Below, in pieces: positions 23,653 through 33,931 of a stretch of DNA of 64,000 nt (position 1 is its first letter; the number at the start of each line of letters is the position of its first letter). The DNA is from Basidiobolus meristosporus CBS 931.73 (Eukaryota > Basidiobolomycota > Basidiobolomycetes > Basidiobolales > Basidiobolaceae). The stretch lies in contig MCFE01000073.1 in NCBI GenBank assembly GCA_002104905.1, forward strand, positions 62,001 to 126,000. The letters run 5' to 3'. Under the pieces are notes generated by a model. The model saw nothing but the letters and a program-made list of their open reading frames with translations. It had not been told where the DNA came from and searched no databases. A program made the translations under genes and the position numbers.

Positions 23653-25409
23653 ATTACAAGTACTTAGTCATGAGTTTTGGCCTCACCAATGCCCCTGCAA
23701 CTTACATGACCCTGAGGCAGACTGTCTTCCAGGAGTACTTAGACAGGTTTGTTATAATCTACCTAGATGATATACTGATATACAGCATGACAGATGAGGA
23801 TCACTTGGTGCACATTGAAAAGGTCTTGAAGAAACTAAGAGAGAACTAGCTATATGGCAAGCTTGCCAAGTGTGAATTCTTCAAGGAACACGTTGAATAC
23901 CTGGGACATATAGTGACTAGCACAGGAGTGACCTTAGACCATAAGAAGGTTGAAGTTATCAAGAACCTGAAGCAGCCCCATAGCAAATGAGAACTCAGAT
24001 CATTTCTTGGAATGGCTTTCTATTATTGGAGATTTGTCAAGTCTTTTTCAAGTATTGCAGCCTCTTTAACTGATATCCTCAAGAAAGACAATACCTACAA
24101 GTGGGGCATAGCTTGTCAGGCTGCCTTCCAGACACTCAAGAAAGAACTTGCTAAGCTTTCAAGCCTAAGAATACAAGACTTCAGAAAAGTGTCCAATCTG
24201 TACACAGATGCTTCAAATTATGCAATTGGTGGAGTGCTGAGCCAAGAACACAAGGGAAAGGACTACCTGTTGCCTCTGAATCCAAGAAACTGAACTCAGC
24301 AGAACGAAACTATCCAGTCCATGAGCAGGAGATGCTTGCTTTAATACACTGTTTGCAGACATGGAGATGCTATATTGAAGGAGTCAAATGCACTGTGAGG
24401 ACTGATCATGCCTCCCACAAGTATACATTTACTCATAAGGTACTCTCTAGAAGAATGACAAGATGGGGTGAATACACTCAGCAATTTGACCTGGAGATTG
24501 TCTACTGCCCTGGAAAAAACAACAAGGTTGCTGATGCCTTATTGGAAGACTGCCAACTACCAGGAAATGCAACCATTGGATCCTGGTAGCATTTGACCAT
24601 GACACTAAATGGCCAGTTGCTAAAGCTGTACCAATAGCCAGTGAACAAGAAGTTGCAAGTTTCATTTACCATGAGATCCTGGTGAAGTTTGGATGCCCTG
24701 TGGAGATCTTATCTGATAGAGTAGCAAACTTTATGGCAACAACATTAGAGGCTTACCTGGAAATGCATCAGATCAGACACTTGAAAACCTTGGCATATCA
24801 CCCCAGAACTAATGGAGTCACTGAGCGGTTTAATGGATTATTTGGAAAAATGCTGACCAAGTATGCAAATGGAGTTGTCAGTAGATGGGATGATTATATA
24901 GACCAAGCACTCTTTGCATGCAGAGTCAGAGTACACAACACCACCCAGCAATCACCATTTACTTAATGTATGGATGTGAACCAAGGATTCCAGGAGATCT
25001 CACACAACCAAAGCTTACAGACACCTTAGAAGATGAGCTCAGTCAGCCAAGTAGACACCAGCAACTGGAACAAAGACGTCAAGAGGCACAGATCAAAGTA
25101 TCTCAAAGTGCAGAAAAGATGAAGCAGAGATTTGATAAGATTATAGCACCAGAAGCATTGGCAGTTGGGAACTTTGTATTGTTAAGAAACAACACTTGGA
25201 AGAAGTTTGAGCCGCAATTGACAGGACCATTCAAGATCATCAGAGAATGTCCATTTGCAACTTACCAACTGGTGGACAAAAAAGGCAATATGCGGCAAGA
25301 CTTAGTTCATAGGGACAGACTCAAGCTTGCAAGACTTGCTGATAATACTGAACCATCAAGATATTGGTATCACAAGAAAAGAGATTCAAGAGAACCCTCT
25401 CAACTATAG
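23653..25409 (+). pseudogene. G2 RT C-terminal part, RNase H and integrase, broken
   Basis: Resumes RT with YKYLVMSFGLTNAPAT and YLDDILIYS, then the RT connection (24012-24293), RNase H (TDHASHKY near 24400) and, after a deletion near 24555, the integrase core (LSDRVANFMA, GVTERFNG) and C-terminal part (FVLLRNNTWKKFEPQLTGPFK). The deletion fuses RNase H directly to integrase codons, losing the HHCC finger and the first catalytic Asp. Stops occur near 23848, 24290, 24588 and 24965. Confidence 0.9.
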
Positions 25410-25419
25410 TAGGGGAGAA

Positions 25420-25785
25420 TGTTACAATCTGCCGCTTGAATGTTTAAGTTAGATCAGTTTTTAGTCAAATCAATTTGTATATGTTTAGGTTATCAGTATA
25501 TCAGTATTATCAAGCAAGTCAGTAGCATTAGTCAGCAAATGAATCAGCAGATCCTTATCAGACAGAAATAGATATTTAGTAGAATATTATTGGGTGAAGA
25601 TGATGCAATCAAATGAGTCATCAGCCACAACCTACATTAGGAAATACAATTAGTTGGCAGTTGATCTGGTAAAATGTATATAAGGAGCTGCTGGAACCTC
25701 AATAAAAATCAGTTCAGGTTTTAGTGAATACAATAATAGCTAAACTCCCTATTCCTCTGCAACTCTGATACCAAGACTTGTTATA
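25420..25785 (+). repeat. G2 3' LTR
   Basis: 366 bp with TGTTACAATCTGCC...CTTGTTATA ends, preceded by the polypurine tract TAGGGGAGAA. Confidence 0.9.
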
Positions 25786-26325
25786 ATAGTAAGCAGGAAG
25801 CTGTAGTTTTTTTAACTCAAACTATATGTGGAATACCTAAGGTAGTAGTGGGTAAGCAAATAAAGAGGGGTGATTCTACAGTGGGATATATGGAATACAC
25901 AAGGGGAGGTAGATAAAGGAAATACCATTTGGAAAATTGGTATGGCATCATGATAAAGAGCTAGCTGTAGGCCACCATACTGTCATAATAGTGCCATCCA
26001 AGGCTGGCAGAGAGGCCATCAAAACACCATCAAGTTTTTTGCCATATAAGGCATTTGGATATATTGGCTAGTTAGATCCACTCAAATAGTTTTAGCAGAC
26101 CAGCACCACAACATTGCCATGCCACCCTTGGCAAAACACTCTAGCAACATGGTTGTGTTTTTCAACTTTATTTTGCTGTAAAATCAGCCAATTGCCATCA
26201 TGATTGCATCATAAGATTGTGTAGATGGTCATTATTTCCAAGCTGCTGGTATTACAGCAGTCTCCTGGCCAGATCTTGATAGATTATCCAGATTGGATCC
26301 ACCTGCAGGACCAAACTCTTCTTCA
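25786..26325 (+). repeat. Repeat R1 segment Y (copy B, right part)
   Basis: Continues the R1 copy interrupted at 17365 and aligns with bases 55-590 of the window. It ends at 'ttcttcatgggg', where copia-1 sequence begins. Confidence 0.65.
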
Positions 26326-27832
26326 TGGGGTTGTTTTATGGGGTTGAGCAGGCACCCAAATCATGGTTAAACAAGATTGACACATATCCAGAGGAGATTG
26401 GCTTCCCTTGTAGCACTGCAGCTCACTGTATTGTATATGTGAAACAGCTTAAAATGGGAATAATTATCCTAATACTTTATGTGGACAATCTTCTATTAGC
26501 TTTAAGTGATTAAGGGGCACTTAAACAGACAAAATGACAACTCTTCAACAGGTTTAAGATGAAAGATCTTGGAATATCCAGCTATCTTCTTGAAATTAAA
26601 GTCAAGTCTGACATATCTACACCAAATATTGTGGTGAATCACTCTTAGTAGATTTGGGATATTCTTGATGCTTCAAAATGGAAAATTGTAAGCCTGGAGC
26701 AACCCCCCTGGACAATAATCTGAAATTGATTGAATCACAGCTTGTTCTGAATGAAAACAGCTCATATATGGACCAAAGAAATCCCTATCAATCAATGGTT
26801 TTTAGGCTGATGTAGTTGGGGGTGTGTACAAGTCCATATATTACATTGACAGTTGGAATAGTCAGTCAACTCAGGATAAATATGGATCTGGTCAGATTAC
26901 AGCAGTTAAGCAAATCTGCAGATGTGTGCAAGGTACCATCAATATGGTTCAGAAATTATCCAGAGCAGGCAATAGGCAAAGATTTAATGGCAATAGTGAT
27001 TCAGATTGGGGTAGGGATCTAATTGACCATTGCCCTACCACTGGGCACGTAATTCTATATGCTGGTTCAGTTTTTACTTGGAATTGCAAGAAACAACCAT
27101 TTGTAGCCCTATCTACAACTGAGGCAGAATTCATGGCTGCTTGCCAAGCAACTAAGGAGGCTATATGGTTACAGATATTATCCAAAGGCTAAGGTTTCAC
27201 TTTGAATGAGCCAACATGTATCTACAAGGATAATCAAAGCTGTATTTCATCAGCTAGGAATTCTACTAATCATGCCAGAACTAAGCACATATGTATATGA
27301 CACCACTTTGTAAAAGAAGCTGCAGAAAGAGTTTAGTAGAGATAGCTTGCTGCCCAACTGAAAAAAAGATGTCAGATATATTGATAAAGCCACTTACCTA
27401 GGCCACAATTTGAGAATTCTGGAGAGAAATTGCAATTAAGAAACTTATTTATTGAGGGGGAGTGATGGAATAATGGACTGTGTGGTGTCATCCAGCAGTT
27501 AAAAACTCACTCAGCAATTCTGTACTAGTCCTAGTCACTGTAGGACTAATTTACAGCCCTAACTTTGCTACTTTCTATCAGATCTATAATCCTATGATTA
27601 TTCCCCTATAGTCAAGATCAAATTAGCACATTTATCATAGACTAAGTACTGATTCTGAAGCTTCTACAGAATGCTCCCTAATGTTAAGATACCCTCCTTA
27701 TTTGGTTCTATATTTATACTGCTCCCACAAAGGTATAGATACTGCGCTTCTTTATGAATAGGCAATAATGCAATCATTATTATTATCTCTTGATTTATTC
27801 CTTATTTCCAACACACTTTTTAAATTACAACA
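26326..27832 (+). pseudogene. Copia-1 fragment C1y: RT C-terminus, RNase H and 3' LTR
   Basis: 5'-truncated copy starting in RT (LYG..QAP.SW.NKIDTY). The catalytic loop YVDNLL is altered from YVDDLI. It continues through RNase H (WGRDLIDH, LSTTEAEFMAACQATKEA) to a 370-bp LTR at 27463-27832. Many substitutions and several stops indicate an old copy. The LTR end abuts copia-1 sequence of the opposite strand. Confidence 0.88.
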
Positions 27833-28623
27833 CCTCCTGAGTTGCTTGAAAAGCAGTCATATATTCTGCCTTACTTGTAGATATGGCTACAGTTGGTTGC
27901 TTCTTGTAATTTCAAGCAATAGCTGCACCAGCATAAAGAAATACATACATAGTAGTAGTGCATCTGTTGATTACATCTCTACCCCAATCTGAATATTCAT
28001 AGCCAATAAATATTTTCCTATTAGCCGCTCAAAAGCATCCCAAAACCATATTAATGGCACTTTAGCAATATCTGAGAATTTGCTTAACTGCTGCAATTTG
28101 ATCAGATCCTTAATTCTGCATGAATCAACTGACAATTCCCAATGCCACTGCAATATTGGACATGTAGATACCATCAGGTATATCATGCTTCTAACCATTG
28201 ACTTATAGGAAAGGTTTTGGTCCATGCCTGAGCTCTTTTCATGTGAAATTGGTTGATATTTGCACAATTTTGGGTGATTGTCTATGAGGATTGCTCCTGG
28301 TTTGCAATTTTCCATTTTAAAGCCTATAAGAGTGTTCCTGATGTGCTTGGACTAATTTAGAACAGTTTTCTGCATAGACATTCTAGATTTGACTTAGATT
28401 CTAAGAAAATAGCTAAATTTTTCATGATATTGCATCTTAATCCTGCTGGAGAGTTGAGATCTTGTCTGTTTGAGTGCCTCCTGGTCACTTGTGGCTATTA
28501 TTAGGTTGTTGACATAAAGTACCAAGATAATTATTCCCTTTTAAAGCTGGTCTACATTTATTCTCTGATCTACAGTGCTACAAAGGAACCCAACCTCCTC
28601 TAGATATGAGTCAATCTTGTTAA
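27833..28623 (-). pseudogene. Copia-1 element C1x, left part (RNase H to RT)
   Basis: Minus-strand copia-1 RNase H and RT C-terminus (MENCKPGAILIDNH...), heavily decayed. It breaks off at 'gtcaatcttgttaa', and the next codons of the same element resume at 46814. The 18.2 kb between is the C3 insertion and everything nested in it. Confidence 0.85.
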
Positions 28624-28775
28624 TGTTGCAATATCCCAAGAAGTAATGGAGGTGATGCAGAAAACTACAGGATTTACATGTTATTCACTTGTAGATTTAT
28701 TGTTCAAAAGTATGGTATTAATACTGTTGATAAAGTAGAGCAAACAAATTTGTAGGGTTTGTTAAGGAAGATCCC
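28624..28775 (-). repeat. C3 3' LTR, left piece
   Basis: Matches the first ~150 bases of the C3 5' LTR ('gaagtgatgcag', 'ggatttacatgttattcactt') and ends at 'gatccc', where C2A begins. Confidence 0.85.
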
Positions 28776-29122
28776 TGTTGTAGAAATTTGTAATTCCACA
28801 TGAATATTCACCTAACTTAGTTGCTTAGTTTTACCTTCATATCCTAGAGAATACTGACCAAATTCCTTGTTGGGATTTACTTAGAATATTTTCATCAAAA
28901 TACAAGGTACCCAGAACATGAAAATTCTCAAAGTTGTCCAAACAGCCCCAAACTTTGCACACATGTACTTGGGACCTTCCTTCATATATGCTATGTGCTT
29001 GTAATGCCAAGACCATGTAAACGTATAAATGCCACTTTGACATTCAAAAAATCAATAAGTGGGTACCACATAATCTACTTGCTCTACCAGTCACTTCCAA
29101 TATTGCCAACACTCTCACAACA
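28776..29122 (+). repeat. C2A 5' LTR
   Basis: 347 bp with TGTTGTAGAAATTTG...CTCTCACAACA ends, followed at once by the primer site GGTTATGAGCCCC (29123-29135). Confidence 0.9.
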
Positions 29123-29135
29123 GGTTATGAGCCCC
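29123..29135 (+). other. Copia primer-binding site matching the initiator tRNA-Met anticodon arm
   Basis: GGTTATGAGCCCC is the complement of GGGGCTCATAACC, which contains the CAU anticodon and the GGGCTCATAACC arm of fungal initiator tRNA-Met. Priming would therefore be internal (half-tRNA), as known for Drosophila copia, and not from the tRNA 3' end. The same motif follows the 5' LTR in C1m (33550-33562), C2b (39734-39746), C3 (46452-46464) and C2d (51534-51546), all on the minus strand. Confidence 0.75.
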
Positions 29136-29244
29136 AAGCTGTCACTCTCTGCAATGTCTACTAATGCTATTACTGATATTTTTCCCTCTGTTGGAAAGTT
29201 GGATGGATCTAACTACCAAGTGTGGAAGTTGAAGATGAAGATAC
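29127..29244 (+). pseudogene. C2A gag start (interrupted by C1m)
   Basis: MSPKLSLSAMSTNAI then KLDGSNYQVWKLKMKIL, a gag N-terminus related to that of C2b. It is cut at GATAC by C1m and resumes at 33932 (LLQERGS.DIV). Confidence 0.85.
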
Positions 29245-29612
29245 TGTTGCAATTTAAGAAGTGATTTGGATATAAGGAACTTGTCAAGAAATAGTGATAA
29301 TAGTTGAACTGTTGTTTATTCATAAAGAAGCTCAGTATTTATACCTTTGTAGAAGTAATACAGCTGCAACACTAAGTAGGGAGGGTTTCTCAATATTTAG
29401 GAGCATTCTGTAACAGTTTCAGGGTTAGTACATAATGTCTGGTAATAGTGCTAATTTGATCCTGACTATAGGGGAATAATCATAAGATCATATATCTGGA
29501 GAAAGTGGCAAAGTTAAGGCAGTAAATGAGTCCTACAGTGACTAAGACTATCCTAGAATTGTTAAGTAAATTTTTAGCTGCAAATGATACCAAATAGTCC
29601 AATATTTCAACA
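29245..29612 (-). repeat. C1m 3' LTR
   Basis: 368 bp, about 98-99% identical by eye to the 5' LTR. Four of the differences are transitions. Confidence 0.95.
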
Positions 29613-32600
29613 CTCCCCCTCAACTAAATAATTTCGTAATCCCAATTTCTCTCTAAGGATCTCAAACTGTGGCCTAGCTAGTGGTTTTGTCAATATGTCT
29701 GCCACCATTTTGTCAATTGGGCAGTAAACCAGCTCCACTAAGTTATTTTCTACAGCTTCCCTCACAAAGTGATGCTGTATATCAATGTGCTTAGTTCTGG
29801 CATGATTAGTAGGATTTCTAGCTAATGAAATACAACTTTGATTATCCTTGTAAATACATGTTGGTTCACCTGAATTAAAACCTAAGTCTTTGAATAATTT
29901 TTGTAGCCATATAGCCTCCTTAGTTGCTTGACATGCAGCCATATATTCGGCTTCAGTTGTAGATAGTGCCACAGTTGGTTGTTTCTTGCAATTCCAAGTA
30001 ATAGCTGCACCAGCATAAAGAAATACATAGCCTGTGGTAGAGCGTCTGTCAATCAAATCCCTACCCCAATCTGAATCACTATAACCATCAAATTTTTGCC
30101 TATTTGCTGCTCCAGAGTATTCCAGTACCATACTTATGGTACCTTGTAGATGTCTGAAAATCCGCTTAACTGCTGCAATTTGATCTGATCCATAATTCTG
30201 CATGAATTGACTGACTATTCCAACTGCTACTGCAATATCTGGACGTGTAGACACCATCAAGTACATTAGGCTACCGACCATTGATTGATAGGGAAAGTTT
30301 TGGTCCATATTTGAGCCGTTTTCATCTATAACTGGCTGAGATTTGCTTAATTTCAGGTTATTGTCCATAGGGGTTGCTGCAGGTTTGCAATTTTCCATCT
30401 TGAAGCGTCTAAGAATGTCCCTGATGTACTTAGACTGATTCAGCACAATTTTCTGCGTAGGTATGTCAAATTTGACCTCAATTCCAAGAAAATAGCTCAA
30501 TTTTCCAAGATCTTTCATCTCAAACTTGCTGAAGAGATCTGATTTCGTCTGTTTAAGTGCCTCTTGATCACTTGTAGCTATAATTAGGTCGTCCACATAA
30601 AGAACTAGGATGATCACACCCTTTTTGAGCTGTTTCACATATATACTGTGATCTGCAGTGCTACGAGAGAACCCAATTTCCTCTAGATATGTGTCAATCT
30701 TGTTATACCATGCTCTGGGTGCCTGCTTAAGCCCATACAACGATTTTCTAAGTTTGCACACCTTATGGGGGCTTTTTGGATCGGTAAAACCTTCTGGTTG
30801 CTCCATATATATAGTTTCTTGCAAATCCCCATTTAGAAAGGCTGTTTTGACGTCCATTTGGTGTAGATCTAGACTGTGTACAGCTGCCAGGGCTAGAACT
30901 GTCCTAATAGAGTTAAACTTGGCAACCAGAGCAAATGTTTCCTTAAAGTCTAGTCCCTGGATCTGGGAATAGCCTTTAGCTACCAATCTAGCCTTGTACT
31001 TATCAACGGCACCATTTGAGGTTATCTTGATCTTGTAGACCCATCTACATCCTATTGGCTTTCTCCCATTTGGTAAATCTACCAGTTCCCACGTTTTTGC
31101 CTTGATCAGTGATTGGTACTCCTCCTGCATGGCTTGTTGCCACTTAGTAGCATCTGGACCTTGCATTGCCTGTTCCAGATTCTGAGGTTCGGCACATAAG
31201 GCAAGATAAGCTTCTTCATGATCATTGGATGTCTGCCACCAGGATCCAGGGGCATTTCTTATTCTGGTAGATCTTCTAACTGGGATAATCTGTTCTGATC
31301 TGGAACTGGTAGAAGTATCTTCCATCTTTGGCTGGATTTGGTACGTATCTTCTTCATTTGTGTTGATTGCATCATCAGGCAGCTGGCCAATGATTTCTGT
31401 GGCTTTCTGATCTGAATTTTCCTCAAATACAACATCCCTGCTCTTGATCAGCTTCTGAATTTTGCCATCATACACTCTATACCCTTTAGTATCTTCACAA
31501 TACCCAAGAAAGATCCCTTTTCTACTCTTTGGTTCCAGCTTTGAGCGTTTTTTGTCAGGGATGTGATAAAAAACATCACTGCCAAAGATCCTGAGGTGCT
31601 GGAGATCTGGTTTTTTGCCTGTATATGCTTCAAAGGGTGTAGAATCACGTAGTGCTGTTGTTGGGCATCTGTTCTTGATGTATACAGCGGTAGCATCAGA
31701 TTCAGCCCAAAACTTGTAGTCCATTCCCTTATCATGTAGCATAGATCTTCCCATCTCTACTATTGTTCTGTTTGCACGTTCTGCTACTCTATTTTGCTGT
31801 GGAGTATGAGGAACTGTGGTCTGTTGAAGTATACCAGTAGACAAGCAGTATTTTGCAAACTCCTTTGAGCAGTATTCTCCTCCATTGTCACTTCGTAGTA
31901 CCTTCAATTTACACCCAGTTTGTGTTTCTGCCATGTTCTTGAAGTGCTTAAACGTCTCTAAAGCTTCATCCTTTGTTTTGAGGAAGTACACCCATGTATA
32001 TCTTATCTTGTCATCAATAAACGTCATAAAGTATCTCTTGGCTCCAAAGGACAGTGTTCTCATGGGGCCACATATGTCTAAGTGTACAATAGCCAATATT
32101 TCGGTGGTATTGATGCCTTCTGAGCTCTTGAAACATTGCCTAGCTTGTTTGCCATATGAACATCCCTTACAAACATTCAATTTGATCGGAATTGAGTATT
32201 TTAGGCCCAAAACAAGCTGATTTTTCACCAATTGGCTCATTTTCTGTTCCCCTATGTGTCCTAGCCTCCTATGCCACGTCTCCCAGCTGGTTTCATCAGT
32301 TTCAGCAATGCTGACATACTCAGGTACAATGATCTTGCATTGTAACTTATATATATTGTGATCTCTGATTCCCGAAGCTAATTTTTGTCCATTTTCACTC
32401 AATATTGAGCAGCTCAGCTTAGTAAAAACAAATTTCAGTCCCTGAGTAGTTGCTTTACTGACTGAGAGTAGGTTCTTAGCTATTCCAGGTACATAGAGTA
32501 CGTCAGTCAGTTTTGCTGTTGTTGCCCCTGAGTTTTCACTCATATTTAGTTGTATAGACCCACTGGCGGTAGCTTCCAATGCAGAGTTATCTCCCAGATA

Positions 32601-33526
32601 AACCTTTCTTACGGGAATAGTCTTTAAGTTGCTGAACCAATCCTTTATACCACAAATATGCTGTGATGCTCCAGAGTCAATATACCATTCATTACTTCGG
32701 TTACTTGCACTCTCTTGTACAGTGACAAATAGCTGTTCATCAGTAGTTATATGGTTTGCCTGCTCTAGTTTCTGTTTTTCGTCTGCTTGTTTCTTCTTGC
32801 ATTCTCTTGCCCAGTGTCCTGGCTTCTTACAGTAGTTACAGCAGCCAGGTTTTCTTCGGTTTTGTTGCTTTCCCTTCTTTTCTGTATGCCTTTCTGAGCT
32901 GAATAAAGCATTATCTTCAATTTTCTCTGCTTGATCATTACGTCTGAGTTTTCATGGAGAAGTCTTCCTTTGACATAGTCTAAAGTCAAGTTGTCTTCTC
33001 TGCTTTCAAAAGAAAGTATGAGTGGCTCATACTCGTCTGGTAGGCTGCAAAGCAGACAGAGTATCTTTTCTTCATCATCTACACCAGCATTAATACTGTA
33101 AAGTTCTTCTGCAAGTGTCTCCATTCTGGTAATGAGTTGTAGCATGTCATCATCTGGCTTTTTTTTTCTCATGTTGAAGAACTTTCGTTTCAAATAAAGC
33201 TTGCTTGATACTGACTTTGCTCTAAAGATCTTCTCTAAGGATTCCCATGCTGCTTTGGCAGTATTTGAGGCATGGATTTGTCCAATGAAGGAGTCTTGCA
33301 CATTGATGCATATTGCATTGAAGGCCTTTCTCTCCTTCTCTTGAAACTTCTCCACATCTTCTGCTGTTCCTTTGGGCTCAACTTCCTTTCCTGTTACTAT
33401 GTTCCAAAGCTTTCTTTCCTCAAGGTGGATCTGCATCTTGATTCTCCAAAGTCTGTAGTTCTTCCCATCAAACCTCTCCTTTACAGGGAAGATGTTGGTA
33501 TTGCTTTGTTTGCTGGTAGAAGTCAT
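29607..33526 (-). pseudogene. C1m gag-pol polyprotein, open except for one frameshift
   Basis: Starts at 33526 (MTSTSKQSNTNIF) and ends at 29607. The 3920-nt span plus one base is exactly 1307 codons, so one lost nucleotide near 32950, in gag just after GRLLHE, explains the only break; the C1p copy has the extra base. Domains in order: gag N-terminus (VKERFDGKNYRLWRI), zinc knuckle CCNYCKKPGHWAREC, protease WYIDSGASQHIC, integrase HHCC (H.RLGHIG...CKGC) and DDE core (VHLDICGPM, RSDNGGEY, RVAERANR), RT (GCRWVYKIK, catalytic YVDDLII), and RNase H (DSDWGRDLIDRRST, STTEAEYMA). This is the Ty1/copia order. The stop lies inside the 3' LTR. Confidence 0.96.
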
Positions 33527-33562
33527 CTTTAGAATAGATTAAGGCAATCGGGGCTCATAACC

Positions 33563-33931
33563 TGTTGCAATTTAAGAAGTGATTTGGATATAAGGAACTT
33601 ATCAAGAAATAGTGATAATAGTTGAACTGTTGTTTATTCATAAAGAAGCTCAGTATTTATACCTTTGTAGAAGCAATACAGCTGCAACACTAAGTAGGGA
33701 GGGTTTCTCAATATTTAGGAGCATTCTGTAACAGTTTCAGGGTTAGTACATAATGTTTGGTAATAGTGCTAATTTGATCCTGACTATAGGGGAATAATCA
33801 TAAGATCATATATCTGGAGAAAGTGGCGAAGTTAAGGCAGTAAATGAGTCCTACAGTGACTAAGACTATCCTAGAATTGTTAAGTAAATTTTTAGCTGCT
33901 GAATGATACCAAATAGTCCAATATTTCAACA
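33563..33931 (-). repeat. C1m 5' LTR
   Basis: 369 bp, with TGTTGAAATATTGG...AATTGCAACA ends on the minus strand. Confidence 0.95.

Larger units (their letters stand above)
17366..25785 (+). mobile_element. Ty3/gypsy retrotransposon G2, with a nested copia element
   Basis: LTRs at 17366-17733 and 25420-25785 flank gypsy gag and pol. The target duplication ATAG (17362-17365 and 25786-25789) lies in repeat R1, and the uninterrupted R1 copy at the window start confirms the insertion point. The LTRs differ at roughly 28 sites by eye, so this is an older insertion. Two internal deletions removed the nucleocapsid-protease segment (junction near 18290) and the integrase zinc-finger segment (junction near 24555). 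RT is split by C1p. Confidence 0.92.
29245..33931 (-). mobile_element. Ty1/copia retrotransposon C1m, young and almost intact
   Basis: 4687 bp, with LTRs 29245-29612 and 33563-33931 that differ at only about five sites, and a perfect target duplication GATAC (29240-29244, 33932-33936) in the C2A gag. The primer site is at 33550-33562, and the polypurine tract TTGAGGGGGAG (minus strand) abuts the 3' LTR. The polyprotein has a single 1-nt deletion. It is the most recent insertion in the window and retains CpG sites lost in older C1 copies. Confidence 0.97.

Noticed and set aside
33550-33562. tRNA gene fragments at the copia primer sites
   Set aside because: Only 13 bases match the anticodon arm, always directly beside an LTR; no cloverleaf is present.
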